From Candidatus Sulfopaludibacter sp. SbA3 (GTDB lineage Bacteria; Acidobacteriota; Terriglobia; 20CM-2-55-15), in NCBI GenBank assembly GCA_945865815.1, contig CAMBFR010000041.1:1-33136 (forward strand): a DNA stretch of 33,136 bases, written 5' to 3'. Positions within the stretch are counted from its first letter, which is position 1. Every line of letters starts with the position of its first letter. Position numbers and translations under genes: made by a program. The notes beneath the pieces were generated by a model, which worked only from the letters and a program-made list of their open reading frames with translations, had not been told where the DNA came from and searched no databases. Shown in pieces: positions 1-8,045 of this stretch.

Positions 1-2
1 CG

Positions 3-473
3 GCTGTGATCAAACCCTTTGCGTGGATTTTCGGCGCCCGCGGAGATAAGAACCTGGGCTTCGAGCAGTTAAAGACGGCCATTCAGAAAGCGCGATACGC
101 CCAAACCGAAGGCCGAATCGTCTACTACACGGCCCTGCTCGAAGACCAGCAGTACTCATCGGCATTTCAGGTTCTGCAGAAGCTTCAGGCCGACTACAAG
201 CACAACTTCGTTCTCTATACCTGGGCCACGGACTGGTTCCGGCGGCAGCGAAAGAACCTTGAAGGCGCCGACTATTTTGAAAAGGTATATGAGGGCCAGC
301 TCAAAACTGCTCCATTGATGGCAAAGTACGCGCTGCTGGAAAGAGCCCACCTTCTGGCTGCCCAGACCCTGAAGGCCGAAGCTGTTCGCACGCTCGATCG
401 TCTGAACGCGATTCCGGGCAGCGACCGTCTCCTCGAGACCAAGGTTCAGGCCTTCCGCAAGACACTACTTTAA
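3..473 (+). CDS. TPR-type helical repeat protein, C-terminal part (cut by window edge)
   Basis: About 156 residues are visible and the frame stays open to the left edge, so the N-terminus is missing. A GTG at position 6 is available, but I see no reason to treat it as the true start. The protein is strongly alpha-helical with repeating helix-turn-helix units of TPR/Sel1-like character: pairs such as GRIVYYTALLEDQQYSSAFQ and the following QADYKHNFVLYTWATDW. These resemble the C-terminal halves of large bacterial tetratricopeptide proteins that mediate protein contacts. It ends 5 bases before the convergent kbl gene, with no terminator between them. Specific function cannot be assigned. Confidence 0.6.
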   Translation, partial: AVIKPFAWIFGARGDKNLGFEQLKTAIQKARYAQTEGRIVYYTALLEDQQYSSAFQVLQKLQADYKHNFVLYTWATDWFRRQRKNLEGADYFEKVYEGQLKTAPLMAKYALLERAHLLAAQTLKAEAVRTLDRLNAIPGSDRLLETKVQAFRKTLL

Positions 474-478
474 GGACT

Positions 479-1693
479 CTAGATTACAGCCAAACGTTTT
501 CCAGCACGCTCGAAAGCAGAGAGCGCGCGGTTCAGAATCGATTCGTCCAGCGCGGCGGAAATCTGGGCGCGGAGCCGGGCTTCGCCCTTGGGCACCACGG
601 GGTACCAGAGGCCCTTTATGTAGACGCCTTCCGCGAGCAGAGCATTGCTCATATCCATGGCCATTGAGGCTTCGCCCAGCATGATCGGCACGATCGGGTG
701 ATCGCCCTCCAGGATAGTGAATCCGAGCTGTTGTATGTGCTTGCGGAAGTACTGCGTGTTGCGGCGCAACCTTTCAACGAGGCCCGTATCTTCATCCAGC
801 AGTTTCAGCGCCTCAATGGCGGCCATAACGATGGAAGGTGGCAGGGAATTCGAGAACGTGTAAGGGCGCGATTTCTGTCTCAGGAAAGTGACCAGATCCT
901 TTTTGCCCCCGATGTAACCGCCGCCGGCGCCGCCGAGAGCCTTGCCGAGCGTGCCGCTCAGGACGTCGATCTGGCCATGCACGCCCAACTGTTCGGGTGT
1001 GCCGCGCCCGGTTCGACCGAGTACTCCGACGGCGTGTGAGTCGTCCACAAACAACAGGCACCCGTGTTCCTTTGCTGCAGCGATCAGTTGAGGCAAAGGG
1101 GCGAGGTCGCCTTCCATGCTGAAGACGCCATCGGTGGCAACCATTCTGAAACGATAGCCGGTGTTGCGGTCCGTCTCGAGCAGCTCACGCAGGTTCTCGA
1201 CACTGGAGTGTTCATAGACCTTCCGGTGGACAACTTCGGCGCGGCAGAGACGCGTGCCGTCAATGATGCTGGCATGGTTGAGCCGGTCACTGTAAATGAC
1301 GTCGCGATACTCCTCGAAACCAAGCCTCTCGTTGACGATGGATGCGAAGAATCCTTCATTGGCGGAAAAGCAGGATGAGAACAGGATCGTGTCTTCGGTG
1401 CCAAGAAACTCGGAGAGCTTTTCCTCCAGCCGTCGGTGGATCGTCAGCGTTCCGCACAGAAAACGAACCGAGGACACGCCGAACCCGTATTCTCGAATGC
1501 CACGCAGTGCCGCCTCCTTGATGCGTGGGTGGGACGCCAGGCCGAGATAATTGTTTGACGCCAGCATGATGACGTCTTTACCACCCACCCGGACGATGGG
1601 GCCCTGCTCGGATTCGATGAGTGTTTCGGTCTTGAATGTCCTGGTTTGCTGCAGGCGCTCGATTTCAAGGCGAATAGATTCCAGTAGTTTCAT
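479..1693 (-). CDS. kbl: 2-amino-3-ketobutyrate CoA ligase (glycine C-acetyltransferase)
   Basis: A PLP enzyme of the alpha-oxoamine synthase family, 404 residues, close to the usual Kbl length of about 400. It interconverts 2-amino-3-ketobutyrate plus CoA with glycine plus acetyl-CoA, the second step of threonine breakdown. Visible features: the SVRFLCGT segment (about residues 75-82) typical of Kbl rather than BioF; NHASIIDG with His140; VDDSHAVG around 216-223; and the PLP lysine Lys251 in [13 protein letters not shown]. The start is an ATG at 1691-1693 with no obvious Shine-Dalgarno. No threonine dehydrogenase (tdh) gene is next to it. The stop codon is TAG, which shows amber is a normal stop in this genome. 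BioF or another family member is the alternative, but the motifs favour Kbl. Confidence 0.9.
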   Translation of the reverse strand: MKLLESIRLEIERLQQTRTFKTETLIESEQGPIVRVGGKDVIMLASNNYLGLASHPRIKEAALRGIREYGFGVSSVRFLCGTLTIHRRLEEKLSEFLGTEDTILFSSCFSANEGFFASIVNERLGFEEYRDVIYSDRLNHASIIDGTRLCRAEVVHRKVYEHSSVENLRELLETDRNTGYRFRMVATDGVFSMEGDLAPLPQLIAAAKEHGCLLFVDDSHAVGVLGRTGRGTPEQLGVHGQIDVLSGTLGKALGGAGGGYIGGKKDLVTFLRQKSRPYTFSNSLPPSIVMAAIEALKLLDEDTGLVERLRRNTQYFRKHIQQLGFTILEGDHPIVPIMLGEASMAMDMSNALLAEGVYIKGLWYPVVPKGEARLRAQISAALDESILNRALSAFERAGKRLAVI

Positions 1694-1748
1694 GATTTTG
1701 AGCCCCGCTACTAAAGAAAACGCTACAACGGCCGATACTGAGATTCAA

Positions 1749-1901
1749 ATGAGAAAGCTGACGACTCGCATCATTGTCCTGTTTGCCGTCGCTCAATGGC
1801 TCGCTACGATCGACATTCTCGTGCTGGTGACGGGTATGGCGACGCTGATCGCGGCCATGGTTTGCCTGGATCTTCTGTTTGATTCCGGTGGAGCGCAGTA
1901 G
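1749..1901 (+). CDS. Possible small hydrophobic protein (50 aa)
   Basis: A 50-residue frame starting MRKLTTRIIVLFAVAQW and ending in a short polar tail (DSGGAQ). Two hydrophobic stretches (about residues 8-22 and 23-45) would form one or two membrane helices. It lies in the otherwise empty 300-base gap between kbl and the SH3 lipoprotein gene and runs opposite to both. No convincing Shine-Dalgarno is visible and no family is recognised. It could be a chance frame. Confidence 0.25.
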   Translation: MRKLTTRIIVLFAVAQWLATIDILVLVTGMATLIAAMVCLDLLFDSGGAQ

Positions 1902-1950
1902 ATAGGTAGGCTGACGCCTCTTCCGGAGGGATAAGCTCCTCTAAATGTGT

Positions 1951-1990
1951 CCTTCTCCCTCAGGGAGAAGGTGGCCCGAAGGGCCGGATG
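1951..1990. repeat. Double-hairpin intergenic palindrome (REP-like)
   Basis: Two adjacent perfect hairpins: CCTTCTCCC-TCA-GGGAGAAGG (1951-1971) and GGCCC-GAA-GGGCC (1973-1985), followed by a GATGGGG tail. This CTCCCT..AGGGAG plus GGCC-GAA-GGCC layout resembles dispersed palindromic elements common in bacterial intergenic regions. It sits directly downstream of the lipoprotein gene that ends at 1997 on the minus strand and could also act in 3'-end formation. There is no U-tract, so it is not a classical terminator. Confidence 0.6.
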
Positions 1991-1996
1991 GGGGTC

Positions 1997-2896
1997 TCAC
2001 GACGCTTTCTTTTCCCGCACCACGCCGTCCCGCAGGACGAAACGCCGCTGAGTCTTTGTCGATCCATCCCCACTCAATTCGTTGATGTGGAAGGTGGTGT
2101 TGCCTTCTTCCCGTCCCGCTTCCAATGGATAGACGCCGCGAAGGCCTTTGGTTCTGAATGCGGTTTCGTAGCGGTGCATCCGCATATTCCAGGTAAAAAC
2201 CCGAATACCTTCGAAGTCGATGTTGGGATCGAGAGCCTGTTTCCGTTCTGCTACAAGGTAGATGTCAACGGGTCCTGCAACGGAGTCCTGAACCTGGTTG
2301 AGGACTTTGACGGCGGGATATGCGTAGCCTTCGCTGTAGGGCGCAACTCCGGCAGGCGTGTCGAACTCCACGAGGCCGGAAAACACCCAGCCGATTTCGG
2401 CCGGTGAAGTGCGCACTTTCAGCCAGACATCATACTCATTGGATCCGGGCCGCGGAGTGGTAACACGATCAAGAACTTCGACGCTTTTCCCTCTCTCGAG
2501 GCGGCGGATGACCGGCGTTGAGCGTCCTGGCTCAATACGAAAGTTTGCGCTTTCGCGCAGCACGGCGGTGTTCTGTGGTGTCAGGTTTCGAGAAGCCGCA
2601 ACCATCTCCTGGACGCGCGCCTGCATGGCGCTGGTGACCAGAGTGGTTTCTTCCATCCAGCCTTCAAGCTGATCGTCGTGCCGGATTCGAAACCAATTAC
2701 CGTCGCGTTCGAGGACATCGACCTTTTCGCCGGCCGTAAGCACCTGCAGGGTACGGGATGTCGCGCTGTTTCTCGCCCGCACGGAAGCGCGATCTGAAAC
2801 GACCGTTGCGTTATCGATGATCTCCTCGATTTTCGATTCGGCGCAGCCTGAAAGAAGCAGCAGAGCGAGGAATGGCGATGCCAGTACGGCTTTCAT
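1997..2896 (-). CDS. Lipoprotein with two bacterial SH3 domains
   Basis: 299 residues from the ATG at 2894-2896; a TTG nine codons upstream is less likely because the signal peptide begins at the ATG. The signal peptide MKAVLASPFLALLLLSGC has a lipobox with Cys18, so this is an exported, lipid-anchored protein. It is followed by a bacterial SH3 domain at about residues 30-85 (ASVRARNSATS, GEKVDVLERDGNWFRIR, EGWMEE) and a second SH3-like domain at about 110-175 (ANFRIEPGRSTPVIRRL, VFSGLV). The roughly 120-residue C-terminal part is not recognised. Such domains usually bind cell-wall peptides or ligands in the periplasm. It is divergent from xseB, with 57 bases between the two starts. Confidence 0.75.
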   Translation of the reverse strand: MKAVLASPFLALLLLSGCAESKIEEIIDNATVVSDRASVRARNSATSRTLQVLTAGEKVDVLERDGNWFRIRHDDQLEGWMEETTLVTSAMQARVQEMVAASRNLTPQNTAVLRESANFRIEPGRSTPVIRRLERGKSVEVLDRVTTPRPGSNEYDVWLKVRTSPAEIGWVFSGLVEFDTPAGVAPYSEGYAYPAVKVLNQVQDSVAGPVDIYLVAERKQALDPNIDFEGIRVFTWNMRMHRYETAFRTKGLRGVYPLEAGREEGNTTFHINELSGDGSTKTQRRFVLRDGVVREKKAS

Positions 2897-2918
2897 AGGT
2901 GATGTTGAACCAATACCT

Positions 2919-2947
2919 TTCAATCATACTACGAGGTCAACTACAAT
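2919..2947 (+). promoter_or_regulatory. Candidate promoter of the xseB-ispA-tlyA-nadK operon
   Basis: A -10 hexamer TACAAT lies at 2942-2947 with a weak -35 TTCAAT at 2919-2924, 17 bases apart. Only 6 bases separate the -10 from the xseB ATG at 2954, so transcription would start at or next to the ATG. No Shine-Dalgarno is present. This implies a leaderless mRNA. Confidence 0.4.
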
Positions 2948-2953
2948 CGGGTC

Positions 2954-3205
2954 ATGTCAGAAGCTCCGGACTTCGAGAACGCGTTGAAAAGACTGGAAGA
3001 TATCGTCAAGAAACTCGAAAACGGAGATTAGTCGCTGGATTCGGCGCTGGAATTGTTCGAGGAAGGCATCAAGCTATCGCGCCTCTGCCACGCCAAGCTT
3101 GAAGAAGCCGAGCATCGCGTGGAAATTTTGCTGAAGAACGGATCCGGTCCGGCGCGTGCGGTGCCCTTCGAGTCCGAGAGCGGGAGCGCGAAGCGCGACG
3201 AATGA
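2954..3205 (+). pseudogene. xseB: Exodeoxyribonuclease VII small subunit, interrupted by an in-frame TAG
   Basis: Reading from the ATG at 2954 gives MSEAPDFENALKRLEDIVKK then LENGD, a TAG at 3029-3031, then SLDSALELFEEGIKLSRLCH and an AEHRVEILL segment, ending at TGA 3203-3205. Both halves match the XseB helical hairpin. The stop falls where the family has Leu in GDLSLD; a single base change (TTG to TAG) would explain it. The frame is otherwise intact for 83 codons and its TGA overlaps the ispA ATG (ATGA at 3202-3205), as expected for the usual xseB-ispA coupling. XseB with XseA forms the exonuclease that degrades single-stranded DNA; xseA is not in the window. As written, only 25 residues would be made. 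It could be a real nonsense mutation, a sequencing or assembly error, or suppressed amber. TAG ends other genes here, so general recoding is unlikely. Confidence 0.8.
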
Positions 3206-4083
3206 TGGAATCGGCAAGCGCCAGTACGGATCTGAGTGCTTTTTTCGCGAGTGCGCGGCCAGCCGTCGAATCTGCTCTCGATAATCTGCTCCCTGACGAA
3301 AACATTCCTCCTTCAATAATTCACCAGGCAATGCGCTACAGCACGCTCGGCGGCGGAAAGCGGATCCGTCCCTGCCTCTGCATTGCCGGCTACATGGTCG
3401 GCAAGGACGACTGGAGTCCCCTTATTCCCGTTGCGGCCTCCATAGAGATGATTCACGCGTATTCGCTCATTCATGATGACCTGCCGGCGATGGATGATGA
3501 CGATGAGCGCCGCGGAAAGCCGTCGTGTCACGTGCGATTCAATGAGGGCATAGCGATCCTTGCCGGCGATGCGCTTTTGACGCTGGCTTTCGAGACTCTC
3601 GCGCGAGTGAAGGAGTTTCCCGCGGAGCGCATGCTTCGGGTCATTGCGTCTCTGGGCCGGTATGCCGGCGCCAGCGAGGGGATGATTGCGGGCCAGGTGC
3701 TTGATATCGAAGCGGAGGGGAAAGCCGTTACGCCGGCGGAACTCGAATTCATCCATCGGTCGAAAACCGGGGCCCTTCTTGGCGGAGCCGTCTGGATTGG
3801 CGCCTATCTGGGAGACCTGGGTGAGGCCGAACTGGCGCGGATTTCCAGATTCGGCGAATGTATCGGACTGGCATTCCAGATTCTCGATGATATCGACGAC
3901 GAACTCGACGGAAACAAGCGGGATGAGGGTAAGGCGACTTACCCGCATGTCCACGGTTTTGAAAAATCAAAAGCGGTTGCGCGCGAACTCCTGCACAATG
4001 CCAGGCAGGCGGTTGCGCCTTTCGGCGACCGTGCGCGTATTCTCGCCGGTATTTGCGACTATCTGGAGTATCGACGCCGTTGA
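3202..4083 (+). CDS. ispA: Polyprenyl (farnesyl/geranylgeranyl) diphosphate synthase
   Basis: 293 residues, normal for the short-chain trans-isoprenyl diphosphate synthases that condense IPP with allylic diphosphates for quinone, carotenoid and undecaprenyl precursors. The first Asp-rich motif is DDLPAMDDDDERRGKP (Asp92-Asp101). The second is DDIDDELDGNKRDEGKATYP (Asp229, Asp230, Asp233). The GGGKRIRP substrate-binding segment is at 50-57. The start ATG overlaps the upstream xseB stop (ATGA), and the downstream tlyA start overlaps its TGA, so it is the core of a translationally coupled operon. Related bacteria often have dxs between ispA and tlyA; here it is absent. Chain length (C15 versus C20) cannot be read with certainty. 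Confidence 0.92.
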   Translation: MMESASASTDLSAFFASARPAVESALDNLLPDENIPPSIIHQAMRYSTLGGGKRIRPCLCIAGYMVGKDDWSPLIPVAASIEMIHAYSLIHDDLPAMDDDDERRGKPSCHVRFNEGIAILAGDALLTLAFETLARVKEFPAERMLRVIASLGRYAGASEGMIAGQVLDIEAEGKAVTPAELEFIHRSKTGALLGGAVWIGAYLGDLGEAELARISRFGECIGLAFQILDDIDDELDGNKRDEGKATYPHVHGFEKSKAVARELLHNARQAVAPFGDRARILAGICDYLEYRRR

Positions 4084-4820
4084 ACAAGACGAAGAAGAGG
4101 ATCGATCGCGCGCTGGTGGAGCGCGGCCTTGCCGAGTCCAGTGAGAAGGCCCTGGCGATGATCATGGCAGGCAATGTCCTGGTCGACAACGAGCCTGCAA
4201 TGAAGGCTGGAATGCCCGTGTCGGACACGGCCGAAATCCGGCTCAGGCACGAGCCTTCGCGATACGTCAGCCGGGGAGGCCTGAAACTCGAAGGCGCTCT
4301 CCAGTCATTCGGCCTCGATGTTCGTGGCATGGTTTGCCTGGATATCGGCTCGTCGACGGGAGGATTCACGCATTGCCTTTTGTTGAACGAGGCGGGGCGC
4401 GTATACGCGCTGGATGTTGATATCAAGCAACTCGACTGGAGGATTCGGAATGACCCGAAGGTGCGTCCTGTCGAATTGAATGCCCGTTTCCTGGAGCCGC
4501 AGCATATTGGGGAGCCAGTCGATCTTGCGACCATGGACGCATCCTTCATCTCCCTTACAATGCTGTTGCCCAGGGTGCCGGCTCTACTGAAGCATGGCGG
4601 GTATTGCCTCGCACTGGTAAAACCGCAGTTCGAGGTGGAGCGCGGCCAGGTCGGTAAGGGCGGCATCGTGCGCGACGCCGAACTACAACAGGGCGCTATC
4701 GAAAAAATTGCCCGCTGCGGGATCGAAGCGGGATTCGAGTTTATGGGATCGCAGGAATCTCCGGTGCCGGGCCGCGAAGGGAATCGGGAATTCTTTGTTT
4801 TGTTTCGGAAGAATCAATGA
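4080..4820 (+). CDS. tlyA: TlyA family rRNA 2'-O-methyltransferase with S4 domain
   Basis: 246 residues from a TTG start at 4080 that overlaps the ispA stop (TTGA). I chose it over the TTG at 4053 because GGAG at 4065-4068 precedes it by 11 bases and the protein then begins MNKTKKRIDRALVERGL, as TlyA proteins do. An S4 RNA-binding domain covers residues 6-65 and an FtsJ-like SAM-dependent methyltransferase the rest. The SAM loop is CLDIGSSTGGFT (86-97). Candidate catalytic residues include Lys69 in SRGGLKL, the Asp of MDASF, the Lys of KPQFE and the Glu in GREGNREF. TlyA methylates ribose in 16S and/or 23S rRNA; in some organisms it was first described as a haemolysin. The fourth base of its TGA is shared with the nadK start. 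Confidence 0.9.
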   Translation: MNKTKKRIDRALVERGLAESSEKALAMIMAGNVLVDNEPAMKAGMPVSDTAEIRLRHEPSRYVSRGGLKLEGALQSFGLDVRGMVCLDIGSSTGGFTHCLLLNEAGRVYALDVDIKQLDWRIRNDPKVRPVELNARFLEPQHIGEPVDLATMDASFISLTMLLPRVPALLKHGGYCLALVKPQFEVERGQVGKGGIVRDAELQQGAIEKIARCGIEAGFEFMGSQESPVPGREGNREFFVLFRKNQ

Positions 4821-5626
4821 ACTGGCGGAACGTAGTCATCGTTACGAAGCCGAAAAAGCCGGATGTGGCGGAAGTCGCCGCAAGCCTCGTCGAATGGTTC
4901 AGGACGAAGGGGATCGAGGCTTCGACAGATCCCGAAGCGGCGCAGACGGCGGACCTCGCTGTGGTTCTCGGCGGCGACGGAACATTGCTTGCGGCGGCGC
5001 GCCTGCTCGGTACCCGGCAGATTCCGATTCTGGCGATCAACTATGGCGGTCTCGGTTTTCTGACGGAAGTGACGCTGGACGAACTCTATCCCTCTCTTCA
5101 ACGTGTCGTGGATGGGCAATTCGTCATGCAGCACAGAATGATGATGGACATTACGGTGACCCGCGCGAACAAGGAGATTGCCGCCTACCGGGCGCTGAAT
5201 GATGTGGTCATCAACAAGGCGACGCTCGCCCGCATCATAGAGCTTGAAGCGCGCGTCGATGGGCAATATGTGTCCAGTTTCCGATCGGACGGGCTCATCG
5301 TTTCTACCCCGACGGGGTCCACGGCATACAACCTTTCGGCAGGCGGCCCGATCATCTTTCCCAACATGGATGCCATGGTCATGACGCCCATCTGCTCGCA
5401 TACTCTGACCAATCGGCCGATCGTCCTTCCGGCGGGAGTCAAAATAGAGATCACGTTGCTCTCCGCCCAGGACGAGGTGTATCTCACGGTCGACGGCCAG
5501 GTCGGTTTGAGGCTTGAAAAGGAAGACCGGTTGACAATCGAGAAGTCCGAAGTTTCGGTGAAGCTGGTCGAACCCACCGACAAAAACTATTTTGATGTCC
5601 TTCGCGGAAAGCTCAAGTGGGGCTAA
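4817..5626 (+). CDS. nadK: NAD kinase (ATP or polyphosphate dependent)
   Basis: 269 residues. It phosphorylates NAD to NADP in the cytoplasm. The hallmark GGDGT is at residues 52-56, followed by NYGGLGFLTE, the conserved ALNDVVINK and the TPTGSTAYNLSAGGP nucleotide-binding segment. The ATG overlaps the tlyA stop by four bases (ATGA), making it the last gene of the coupled xseB-ispA-tlyA-nadK run. This gene order recurs in several bacterial phyla, often followed by recN, which is not present here. The gene ends with TAA at 5624-5626. Confidence 0.95.
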   Translation: MNWRNVVIVTKPKKPDVAEVAASLVEWFRTKGIEASTDPEAAQTADLAVVLGGDGTLLAAARLLGTRQIPILAINYGGLGFLTEVTLDELYPSLQRVVDGQFVMQHRMMMDITVTRANKEIAAYRALNDVVINKATLARIIELEARVDGQYVSSFRSDGLIVSTPTGSTAYNLSAGGPIIFPNMDAMVMTPICSHTLTNRPIVLPAGVKIEITLLSAQDEVYLTVDGQVGLRLEKEDRLTIEKSEVSVKLVEPTDKNYFDVLRGKLKWG

Positions 5627-5668
5627 AATTCCCGGTCCGCTATAATTTAATCGGAGGATCGATACAAC

Positions 5669-5878
5669 GTGAAACTCAAGGCTCCCCGGCAGACAGTCTG
5701 CAATATTCCAACCGATAACCCGAAAGAACCCTACTGCGGCGGCAAACTGAAGAAGATTTCCGACCTGGAACCGGCAGTGAAAAAAGACGCGGGACCGGGG
5801 AAAGATGTGTTTCGGTGCCAAAGGTGCAAGACGCTTTATGCTGACGAGAGTCCATATGCATTAGCGAAGAGCAAATAG
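5669..5878 (+). CDS. Small Cys-rich protein, possible zinc ribbon
   Basis: 69 residues from a GTG start, chosen because GGAGG at 5653-5657 lies 11 bases upstream. A TATAAT at 5641-5646 could be its -10 box, but no good -35 is seen. Cysteines occur at 11, 23, 50 and 53. The last pair forms FRCQRCKTLY, a CxxC knuckle, and the first pair frames a short loop, so a single zinc site is plausible. The rest is Lys-rich. No family is recognised. It sits between nadK and the acyltransferase/lyase gene on the same strand, 18 bases before the latter's start, so the two may be cotranscribed. Confidence 0.6.
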   Translation: MKLKAPRQTVCNIPTDNPKEPYCGGKLKKISDLEPAVKKDAGPGKDVFRCQRCKTLYADESPYALAKSK

Positions 5879-5896
5879 AGCAGCACAGGAGACACC

Positions 5897-7147
5897 ATGC
5901 CCGATCGCGATCACCTTGTGTACGACTGGAATTTAGTCAGCGAATCGGGGCCATTTACCAAAAAGCGCGTCCTGCTCGACGATGAGACATTACGCGACGG
6001 ACTTCAATCCCCGACCGTCTGCGACCCGCCAATCCAGGACAAGATCCACCTTATCCACCTCATGGAAGACCTCGGCATCCAGATGCTCGATATAGGGCTG
6101 CCCGGTGCCGGGCCCCGGGCTTATGCCGACGTACTGGCGCTGGCAACCGAGATCTCCCGAAGCGGTCTCAAGATTCGTCCCAATTGCGCGGCGCGCACCG
6201 TGATTGCGGATATCGATCCGGTTCTGGAGATCTCACAGAAAACGGGCGTGACGATCGACATTGCCGCCTTCCTGGGATCGAGCCTGATTCGGCAGTACGT
6301 CGAAAACTGGAGCATCGACGATCTTCTTCGCCGTACGGAAGAAGCCGTCACCTATGCGGTCCGGCGGGGCGCCCTGGTTTTGTACGTTACCGAAGACACC
6401 ACGCGCGCATTCCCGGAAACCATTAAGAGGCTCTACTCCACCGCCATTAGTTGCGGAGCCCGGCACGTGATTCTGACCGATACGGTCGGGCATGCGACGC
6501 CTGCCGGGGCAGCGGCGCTGGTGAAATTCCTCATAGACGAGGTTATCAAGCCGTCGGGAGAAGAAGTCCTGATCGGCTGGCACGGGCACAACGATCGCGG
6601 GTTGAGCCTGATGAACTCCCTCGCGGCGGTCCATGCCGGCGCCGACGTGATTCATGGTTGCGCGCTCGGTATCGGCGAGAGGGTCGGGAACACGCCAATG
6701 GACCAGGTTCTCGTGAATCTGAAGTTGCTGGGCGTGATCGATCATGACCTTCTGAAGCTCAAGGAATACTGTGGAACCGCCTCCCGTGCGTGCAACGTGC
6801 CGATTCCTCCGGGGTATCCGGTATTTGGCTCCGATGCGTTCAGGACCGCTACGGGTGTCCACGCTGCCGCGATTATCAAGGCATTCCGGAAGGGGGATTC
6901 GGAGCTTGCGGACTCGGTTTATTCCGGCGTGCCCTCGCACATGTTCGGGCTGGATCAGATCATCGATATCGGTCCGATGAGTGGAAAATCAAACGTGATT
7001 TTCTGGTTGGAAAAGCGGGGAATCGAGATCACGGAAGACCGGGTGAATGCGGTTTACAATCGGGCCAAGCAATCCGACCGGCTGTTGACCACAATGGAAG
7101 TGCTGGAAACCCTGTACAACGCGGATACGAAGGTCACAGCACTCTGA
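5897..7147 (+). CDS. DRE-TIM metallolyase/acyltransferase (isopropylmalate/citramalate synthase-like)
   Basis: 416 residues of the HMGL-like TIM barrel family (PF00682), which makes or cleaves C-C bonds between acyl-CoA and a 2-oxoacid. The signature DDETLRDGLQSP is at 28-39. The metal-binding HGHNDRGLS lies near residue 230 and GIGERVGNTPMDQV near 255. The length fits a catalytic barrel plus short linker domains, without the C-terminal regulatory domain of classical LeuA. It could therefore be a homocitrate, citramalate or isopropylmalate synthase variant, or an HMG-CoA-lyase-like enzyme; the sequence alone does not decide. The ATG has a good Shine-Dalgarno (CAGGAG, 5 bases upstream). It ends 2 bases before the convergent FAD-subunit-like gene. 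Confidence 0.8.
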   Translation: MPDRDHLVYDWNLVSESGPFTKKRVLLDDETLRDGLQSPTVCDPPIQDKIHLIHLMEDLGIQMLDIGLPGAGPRAYADVLALATEISRSGLKIRPNCAARTVIADIDPVLEISQKTGVTIDIAAFLGSSLIRQYVENWSIDDLLRRTEEAVTYAVRRGALVLYVTEDTTRAFPETIKRLYSTAISCGARHVILTDTVGHATPAGAAALVKFLIDEVIKPSGEEVLIGWHGHNDRGLSLMNSLAAVHAGADVIHGCALGIGERVGNTPMDQVLVNLKLLGVIDHDLLKLKEYCGTASRACNVPIPPGYPVFGSDAFRTATGVHAAAIIKAFRKGDSELADSVYSGVPSHMFGLDQIIDIGPMSGKSNVIFWLEKRGIEITEDRVNAVYNRAKQSDRLLTTMEVLETLYNADTKVTAL

Positions 7148-7149
7148 AT

Positions 7150-7980
7150 CTAGCGCCCGGTGAGGGCGCCTTCCAGAATCACGCGCAGCGTTCGCGCCAC
7201 GGCAATTTCGATCAGTGATCGTTCGTAATTGCTGTCCGAGTCCGACAATTCGAGAATCTCGTCCGCAGCGATTGCAGACGCGCTCTTCACCAGTCCCTCT
7301 GCCGCCGGCTTGTCTGAGATTTCTTTTTCCGCGGCCTTGGCCCGCAACGGAATCAACGTGAGGCTGGATACCACGATTTCCGGATCCTCGCATACCTGCC
7401 GGACAAGTTTCATTTTGACCGCGGCCGACACGGTACCCTTGCCGCCCATGCGCGCCACGCGGAAGAACCCAACCCGCTCGTCGCGCGGCAGCCGCGAAAA
7501 TTCAATGGCGACGGGTATCTCACCCTTCTTGAGTCCCTTTGTCACTGCTTCGAGGAAGTCTCGAATCGACAGCGTGCGCTTTCCAGCAGGGCTTTGCATT
7601 CGAACCTTGGAACCCAGCAAGACAAGAGGAGTCGTAATATCGAAAAATGGCGATTCCGGATCCAGCGCCTGAAGGAACGTGACCTTGTTTCTGACAAGCG
7701 GATTCGCGATCAGCGAGGCCGTCTGCCGGATCAGCCCGTTTTCGCCGGCAGCCTCGCGCGCCAGGCGTCCAAGGTTCATGCCGGTGCCAAGAGTGACCTT
7801 GTTGCCCTGGGTCGAGATTTCATTCAGCGGCTGAATCCCGCTAAGGTTGATTACGACTTTACCCGCAGCGGCACGGTCTGCGGACATGTCGACTCCTGAA
7901 GACAGGAGTGTCCGCTTGCCGTGTTTAGCGACCAATCGGACCAGTTCGGCGACCGTTTTCGGATTTTGAGTAGCTGGCAT
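7150..7980 (-). CDS. FAD-subunit-like protein of molybdenum hydroxylases (CoxM/XdhB type), degenerate motifs
   Basis: 276 residues with the overall fold order of the FAD_binding_5 domain (about 1-165) plus CO_deh_flav_C (about 170-276) found in the medium subunits of xanthine and CO dehydrogenases. The two FAD loops are altered. The usual AGGTD reads SSGVD (about 27-31), and the usual TIGGNLANASPASD region reads TFLQALDPESPFFD (about 100-113). No catalytic large subunit or 2Fe-2S subunit lies beside it. An xdhC-family gene is divergent from it across a 65-base gap. It may be a non-flavin derivative or a subunit whose partners lie elsewhere. The stop is TAG. The start ATG at 7978-7980 has no Shine-Dalgarno. 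Confidence 0.75.
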   Translation of the reverse strand: MPATQNPKTVAELVRLVAKHGKRTLLSSGVDMSADRAAAGKVVINLSGIQPLNEISTQGNKVTLGTGMNLGRLAREAAGENGLIRQTASLIANPLVRNKVTFLQALDPESPFFDITTPLVLLGSKVRMQSPAGKRTLSIRDFLEAVTKGLKKGEIPVAIEFSRLPRDERVGFFRVARMGGKGTVSAAVKMKLVRQVCEDPEIVVSSLTLIPLRAKAAEKEISDKPAAEGLVKSASAIAADEILELSDSDSNYERSLIEIAVARTLRVILEGALTGR

Positions 7981-7992
7981 AAAAAGCGAGTG

Positions 7993-8021
7993 ATTCTAGG
8001 GGCCGGTACGAGCAAAGTCAA
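7993..8021 (-). promoter_or_regulatory. Sigma70-type promoter of the FAD-subunit-like gene
   Basis: On the minus strand, TTGACT (8016-8021), a 17-base spacer, then TAGAAT (7993-7998). Only 12 bases separate the -10 from the ATG, so the predicted 5' leader is about 5 nt, with no room for a Shine-Dalgarno. It overlaps the divergent xdhC control region. Confidence 0.6.
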
Positions 8022-8027
8022 TAAATA

Positions 8028-8036
8028 TGTTAGACT
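8028..8036 (+). promoter_or_regulatory. Extended -10 element for xdhC
   Basis: TGTTAGACT, a TGn-extended -10, ends 9 bases before the xdhC ATG at 8046. The predicted leader is about 3 nt and no Shine-Dalgarno exists. No matching -35 is seen. Confidence 0.4.
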
Positions 8037-8045
8037 GAGCGCCTT

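Noticed and set aside
2954-3205. General recoding of TAG as an amino acid
   Set aside because: Several well-defined genes in the window, including kbl and crcB, end at TAG exactly where their families end.
3313-3954. Long minus-strand open frame antisense to ispA
   Set aside because: No signature or SD; explained by the codon structure of ispA.
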